Source of the DNA: Campylobacterales bacterium
GTDB taxonomy: Bacteria > Campylobacterota > Campylobacteria > Campylobacterales > JAADDG01
Direction: 5' to 3'
Assembly: GCA_027009865.1 (NCBI GenBank)
Contig: JALVCR010000183.1
Span: forward strand, 1 to 10,072
Length of the DNA: 10,072 bases
Part shown: in pieces, positions 7,080-10,072 of the stretch
Position numbering within the stretch: position 1 is the stretch's first letter
Layout: each line of letters begins with the position of its first letter
Notes under the pieces: model-generated
Database searches by the model: none
What the model saw: only the letters and a program-made list of their open reading frames with translations
Told to the model about the DNA's origin: nothing
Made by a program: the position numbers and the translations under genes

Positions 7080-7370
7080 TCATTGAATAATTTTAGGCAC
7101 CACAAAGAAGTTTTGCTCCCTTTTTGGCGCATTTTTTAAAATATCCTCTATAATATCGGCTTTTTTTGGTTCATCTTTTCTAAAAGGAGTTCCCCCCTCA
7201 AGCGTTGTGAAAGAGGCTTCCTCATTTTCTAAATCAAGCTCGTTTAAATTTTCCACAAAACCTACAATCTCTTTTAATGAATTTAAAAACTCCTCTCTTT
7301 TGCTCTCCTCTATCTCAAGCATAGAGAGGTTCTCAAGTCTTTTTAAAAGTTTTTCATCAATATTCGTCAT
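7080..7370 (-). CDS. gatC: Asp-tRNA(Asn)/Glu-tRNA(Gln) amidotransferase subunit C
   Basis: GatC is the small subunit of the GatCAB amidotransferase, which converts misacylated Glu-tRNA(Gln) and Asp-tRNA(Asn) to the correct amide forms; it wraps GatA and GatB together. The 96 residues match the usual length. Family marks are the N-terminal helix pair (LLKRLENLSMLEIEESKREE, then LNSLKEIVGFVENLNELDLE), and the C-terminal FRKDEPKK followed by ILKNAPKREQNFFVVPKII, close to the usual LRxDxxxx...NAPExxxxxFxVPKVI. gatA and gatB are not in the window, a separation common in Campylobacterota. The ATG follows AAGGAG by seven bases. It is the first gene of the minus-strand operon, about 20 bases from the predicted transcription start. 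Confidence 0.94.
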   Translation of the reverse strand: MTNIDEKLLKRLENLSMLEIEESKREEFLNSLKEIVGFVENLNELDLENEEASFTTLEGGTPFRKDEPKKADIIEDILKNAPKREQNFFVVPKIIQ

Positions 7371-7397
7371 TTTGTCTCCTTCCTTAAATTTTTACAA

Positions 7398-7406
7398 ATT
7401 ATATCA
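7398..7406 (-). promoter_or_regulatory. Extended -10 promoter for the gatC-to-DUF1882 operon
   Basis: On the minus strand the sequence reads TGATATAAT, a perfect TATAAT with the TGn extension. No good -35 box is present; the upstream part is T-rich (GTTTTGTTTTGA), as is common for sigma-70 promoters in Campylobacterota. The predicted transcript would begin near 7391, leaving about 20 bases before the gatC ATG. No start has been measured; this rests on consensus match only. Confidence 0.7.
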
Positions 7407-7421
7407 AAACAAAACTTTATC

Positions 7422-7435
7422 GAAAGGAGACTTTC
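7422..7435. promoter_or_regulatory. Small inverted repeat between divergent promoters, possible operator
   Basis: GAAAG-gaga-CTTTC is a perfect five-base inverted repeat with a four-base spacer. It lies over the place where a -35 element of the gatC promoter would be and upstream of the right-facing promoter. It could bind a regulator or be chance; the arms are short. Confidence 0.25.
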
Positions 7436-7457
7436 AAGCTAAAATTTTGCCCAATTA

Positions 7458-7486
7458 TTCACATTTTATGAAAGTTGTGTTAATAT
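7458..7486 (+). promoter_or_regulatory. Sigma-70-like promoter for the rightward operon
   Basis: TTCACA (7458-7463, five of six to TTGACA) is separated by 17 bases from TAATAT (7481-7486). An overlapping TATAAC starts three bases later. The expected transcript starts near 7493, giving about 32 bases of leader with AAGGA at 7514-7518 before the TTG start of the next gene. Confidence 0.6.
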
Positions 7487-7524
7487 AACGTCTTTAAGAA
7501 CATATCGGCTAAAAAGGATAGTTT

Positions 7525-8184
7525 TTGAGTTTAAAAGAAAACGTTAATGCAATAAAAGAGGAATTAAGCGCCGAAGAGCAGTTTTTAGAAAGCGCCATAA
7601 AGAGCGAGAGATTTCTAAAAAAATATAAAAAACCGATAATCGCGATAATATCAGCAATAGCTATAGCAATAATATCCTACAATGTCTACGATTTTTTAAA
7701 AGAGAGAAATATCAAAATAGCAAACGAAGCCTACTTGAAACTTCTTAAAAATCCGGGCGATAAAGAGGCTTTGAATACCTTAAAATCAAAAAGCCCAAAT
7801 CTCTATATGGCGTTTTTGTTTTATGAAGCAATTCAAAAAAACAGCATTGAAGCGTTTGAAAAGATTTTAGATTCCCTAAAGGATCCGTTTTTAAAAGATT
7901 TAGCCATCTATCAGATTGCCGCTTTAAAAGCGGATGTAAAATCTCTTGATGATTACGCCCTAAAAGATAAAAGCATATTAAAAGATTTCGCTTTGCTGGA
8001 TGAAGGGTATCTTCTTTTAAAAAAGGGAGAGATAGAAAAAGGAAAAGAGAAACTCTCTCAAATACCGATAACTTCCCCTCTTCAAAGTTTGATTAGAAAT
8101 CTAAACCACTACGGAGTTTTTAAAGAAACTTCCCAACAAATAGAGGGTGGAAATAAAGAGATTAAATTTAATTTAGGAAAATAG
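7525..8184 (+). CDS. YfgM-like membrane-anchored TPR-like protein
   Basis: This 219-residue protein has a charged cytoplasmic N-terminus (1-36), one transmembrane helix (about 37-55, rich in Ile and Ala, after the basic RFLKKYKK) and a mainly helical, presumably periplasmic, C-terminal region. Helix pairs such as LYMAFLFYEAIQKNSIEAFEKIL and FALLDEGYLLLKKGEIEKGKEKL look like degenerate tetratricopeptide repeats. This topology matches the YfgM/TPR_21 family. In Gammaproteobacteria YfgM is an ancillary SecYEG partner linked to periplasmic chaperones, and its gene precedes bamB; here a lipoprotein with a propeller-like sequence follows after two bases, which supports the match. The family call is by pattern, not by strong motif. 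The start is TTG, with AAGGA six bases upstream; no in-frame ATG lies near. Confidence 0.62.
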   Translation: MSLKENVNAIKEELSAEEQFLESAIKSERFLKKYKKPIIAIISAIAIAIISYNVYDFLKERNIKIANEAYLKLLKNPGDKEALNTLKSKSPNLYMAFLFYEAIQKNSIEAFEKILDSLKDPFLKDLAIYQIAALKADVKSLDDYALKDKSILKDFALLDEGYLLLKKGEIEKGKEKLSQIPITSPLQSLIRNLNHYGVFKETSQQIEGGNKEIKFNLGK

Positions 8185-8186
8185 AT

Positions 8187-9197
8187 ATGAAAAGAAAAGC
8201 TCTCTTTTATTTAGTAACCGCCGCTATTTTTTTAGGCGGATGTTCGAGCAAAAACACGTTTCACCCAAAAGAGATAGCGGGAGAGATAAGATATGACGGA
8301 GAGCTTCCATCTAAAATTATAGATAAGAGCATTGTTTCAGCTCTCTTGGAAAATGGGGAATTTATAACCAAAAAAGAGGGAGTTGTAAAAAGAAAACTTC
8401 CAAAGGGCTATAGAGTTTTAAATGAAACAAACAGCGGATATATAATAGCCAATAAAGCCGGGGATATAGAGATAACTAATAAAGATCTAAAAGAGATTTT
8501 TAAAAAGAGTTTTAAGGATATTGTAGCATCAGCGGCTTTCAACGGGCGCTTTTTGGCTATTGTCTTTGCAAACAACAGACTCTTTTTAATCGATACCCAA
8601 AATGATGAAGTATATTTTGACAATAAATTAGAACCGGTTTACGCGCTTGATGCAAGAATAGCAAATCCGGTATTTTTAAACGATTTGATTATCTATCCTA
8701 CACTTGACGGAAGGCTTATTATAACAGATATAAACCATAGAAAAATTTTAAGAGACCTTGTAATAAGCAACGAAAAATTCTTTAACAATGTTATTTTCCT
8801 AAAAGTGATAGGAAATAGACTAATAGCTGCTACAAACAGCAAAGTAATGTCGATAAATCCAAAAAGCATTAATATATATGCCTTAGGAGATGTAAGAGAT
8901 ATTCTGTTTTTGGAAGATAGAGTCTATATCTTTACAAAAGATGGAAGAGTCGTTTTAGCAGATCCCGATCTTCATGTAATAAAAGAGAGAAAATTTCCGT
9001 TTGCGATATTTTCGGGATATATTTATGGAGAGTTTATCTATTTGATAGAAAAGGGAGGATACGTTATAGCTTTGGATAGAGATTTAAGAAGCGTAAATTT
9101 TTACAGACTTCCAGATAAGATAGAAGATTTGCTGTTTACGGCAAAAGAGAGACTCTATTATCAAGATAAATATTTTCAGTTAAATACGCAAAAATAA
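8187..9197 (+). CDS. Lipoprotein with beta-propeller-like repeats, BamB-like
   Basis: This is a 336-residue exported lipoprotein. The signal peptide MKRKALFYLVTAAIFLGGC ends in a good lipobox (LGGC), making Cys19 the lipidated residue; Ser follows, so outer-membrane sorting is expected. The mature part is nearly all beta, with recurring blade-like units such as NRLFLIDTQNDEVYFD, DGRLIITDINHRKILRD, NRLIAATNSKVMSINP, DRVYIFTKDGRVVLADPD and GGYVIALDRDLRSVNF. These resemble PQQ/WD-type propeller blades. Position after a YfgM-like gene suggests a BamB relative, the scaffold lipoprotein of the outer-membrane protein assembly machine; it is shorter than typical BamB (about 390), so fewer or smaller blades are likely. 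The role is inferred from context; an unrelated propeller lipoprotein is possible. AGGA is nine bases before the ATG. Its TAA overlaps the next start by one base. Confidence 0.68.
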   Translation: MKRKALFYLVTAAIFLGGCSSKNTFHPKEIAGEIRYDGELPSKIIDKSIVSALLENGEFITKKEGVVKRKLPKGYRVLNETNSGYIIANKAGDIEITNKDLKEIFKKSFKDIVASAAFNGRFLAIVFANNRLFLIDTQNDEVYFDNKLEPVYALDARIANPVFLNDLIIYPTLDGRLIITDINHRKILRDLVISNEKFFNNVIFLKVIGNRLIAATNSKVMSINPKSINIYALGDVRDILFLEDRVYIFTKDGRVVLADPDLHVIKERKFPFAIFSGYIYGEFIYLIEKGGYVIALDRDLRSVNFYRLPDKIEDLLFTAKERLYYQDKYFQLNTQK

Positions 9198-10024
9198 TGT
9201 CCGATGCGCTTGAAGCTTTTTTGGAATATATTGTAATTATAAAGGCTTTAAGCCCCTCTACCTGCAAAGCTTACGAAAGAGATTTAAAACAGTTTGAGAG
9301 TTTTTTAAAAAAAGATATAATTACCGCCGATACAAAAGATGTTTTGGAGTTTTTATCACAAATAGAGAATAAAAATACGCTAAACAGAAAACTTGCCGCT
9401 ATAAACTCCTTTTTTGACTTTTGCCTAAAATCAAAATTTATAAAAGAGAAACCAAAACTAAAAGCTGCAAAAATTCCACAATCCCTTCCAAAATTTTTAG
9501 AGTATGGAGAGTTTAAAAAAAGGCTTCAAACAATAGATAAAAGCTCTTGGATAGGAAAGAGGGATTTTGCCTTTTTGCTCTTTCTTTACGCTTCAGGGGC
9601 AAGAGTGAGCGAGGCTTTGAATGTAAAAAGAGGAGATATAGAGGGAAACTGGCTTAAAATAAGGGAAGCTAAGGGAGAAAAAGAGAGGCTTGTGCCTCTT
9701 GCTTCTTCCCTTTTAGAAAAAATTGAAGAATATTTAAAAGAAGTTCCAATATACAGCGATTATCTTTGGATAAACTATAAAGGAAAAAGATTAAGCAGAA
9801 TATACGCTTTTAAAATAACAAAAAAGTATCTTCAAGTCTCGCCCCATGTTTTAAGACACTCCTTTGCAACCTCCCTTATTTTGGGAGGAGCGGATCTTAG
9901 AGTAGTTCAAGAGCTTTTAGGACACGCGACAATAAACACAACCCAGATTTACACCCACATTCAAAGAAAAGATATAAAAGAGACAATGGAGAAATTTCAT
10001 CCGCTCTCAAAAGGAAAAGTTTGA
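9197..10024 (+). CDS. Tyrosine recombinase, XerC/XerD type, short form
   Basis: This is a 275-residue site-specific recombinase, probably resolving chromosome dimers or acting at a dif-like site. The N-terminal SAM-like core-binding domain (about 1-85) includes KALSPSTCKAYERDL. The catalytic domain has all expected residues: R136 (ASGARVSEAL), K159 (REAKGEKERLVPL), H217 and R220 (SPHVLRHSFAT), H243 (LLGHATINTTQIYTH) and nucleophile Y252. The end, YTHIQRKDIKETMEKFHPL, is Xer-like rather than phage-integrase-like. It is shorter than E. coli XerC/XerD (298) and much shorter than XerH of Helicobacter and Campylobacter (about 350); the region between K159 and H217 looks compact. The ATG overlaps the preceding TAA (TAATG) and lacks a clear ribosome site, so translation probably depends on coupling. 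No mobile-element context is seen, which supports a housekeeping role. Confidence 0.88.
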   Translation: MSDALEAFLEYIVIIKALSPSTCKAYERDLKQFESFLKKDIITADTKDVLEFLSQIENKNTLNRKLAAINSFFDFCLKSKFIKEKPKLKAAKIPQSLPKFLEYGEFKKRLQTIDKSSWIGKRDFAFLLFLYASGARVSEALNVKRGDIEGNWLKIREAKGEKERLVPLASSLLEKIEEYLKEVPIYSDYLWINYKGKRLSRIYAFKITKKYLQVSPHVLRHSFATSLILGGADLRVVQELLGHATINTTQIYTHIQRKDIKETMEKFHPLSKGKV

Positions 10025-10072
10025 AAGAGACTGTTGAGATTTTAATGAAAAAAAAGCTTATTTTTAAGAAAT
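10021..10072 (+). CDS. Start of a further gene, cut by window edge
   Basis: A frame opens with TTG at 10021, overlapping the recombinase TGA (TTGA), and stays open to the end: MKETVEILMKKKLIFKK is visible. AAGGA (10011-10015) is five bases upstream, a good ribosome site, so this TTG is more likely the start than the ATG at 10045, which lacks one. Too little is present to name a product; the overlap implies it belongs to the same operon. Confidence 0.5.
   Translation, partial: MKETVEILMKKKLIFKK

Noticed and set aside
7207..7488. Plus-strand Ser/Phe/Lys-rich open frame over gatC
   Set aside because: The low-complexity product is the antisense of gatC, runs through the promoter region and has no supporting start signal.
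8408..8623. Minus-strand open frame inside the lipoprotein gene
   Set aside because: It is antisense to a coding region with a clear signal peptide and lipobox; no independent support.
1..10072. CRISPR array, insertion sequence, prophage, tRNA or rRNA
   Set aside because: No regularly spaced repeats, transposase, terminal repeats, integrase-plus-phage genes, cloverleaf or rRNA-like segments were seen; nearly all bases are in conserved protein genes.

Overview
The window is AT-rich, densely coded bacterial DNA, and its gene content points to Campylobacterota (Epsilonproteobacteria). The clearest marker is a DUF1882-family gene directly after glyA, in the order fur-lysS-glyA-DUF1882. As I recall, Campylobacter jejuni has this order (Cj0400 to Cj0403), and Helicobacter pylori has cvpA-lysS-glyA-DUF1882 (HP0181 to HP0184). 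Cobalamin synthesis, a PilT ATPase, a GGDEF protein and a tyrosine recombinase shorter than XerH suggest a free-living, perhaps deep-branching, member rather than a host-adapted Campylobacter or Helicobacter. The genus is not determined here.

Layout. (1) Bases 2-571, plus strand: the 3' three quarters of a cobS gene (cobamide nucleotide-loop assembly) that enters from outside the window. (2) Bases 578-7370, minus strand: a tightly packed eight-gene run, in transcription order gatC, pilT, a degenerate GGDEF gene, cvpA, fur, lysS, glyA and DUF1882. Gaps are between -1 and 21 bases, with no terminator visible, so this is probably one operon. It mixes aminoacyl-tRNA supply (gatC, lysS), one-carbon metabolism (glyA), metal regulation (fur), a membrane protein (cvpA) and surface motility or signalling (pilT, GGDEF). 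Its end converges on cobS with only six bases between stop codons. (3) Bases 7371-7524: a divergent promoter region, with a TGATATAAT extended -10 facing gatC and a TTCACA-17-TAATAT promoter facing right. (4) Bases 7525-10072, plus strand: a YfgM-like membrane-anchored protein, a beta-propeller-like lipoprotein, a complete but short Xer-type recombinase, and the first codons of another gene. These are also packed or overlapping.

Most of this is conserved core genome. I see no CRISPR array, insertion sequence, tRNA, rRNA or prophage. The points worth a second look are: DUF1882 carries motifs resembling the archaeo-eukaryotic primase (AEP) fold; the YfgM-like/lipoprotein pair mirrors the yfgM-bamB arrangement of Gammaproteobacteria, in a phylum where BamB is generally considered absent; the GGDEF protein has EGECF at its signature site; and lysS probably starts at an internal TTG immediately after fur.
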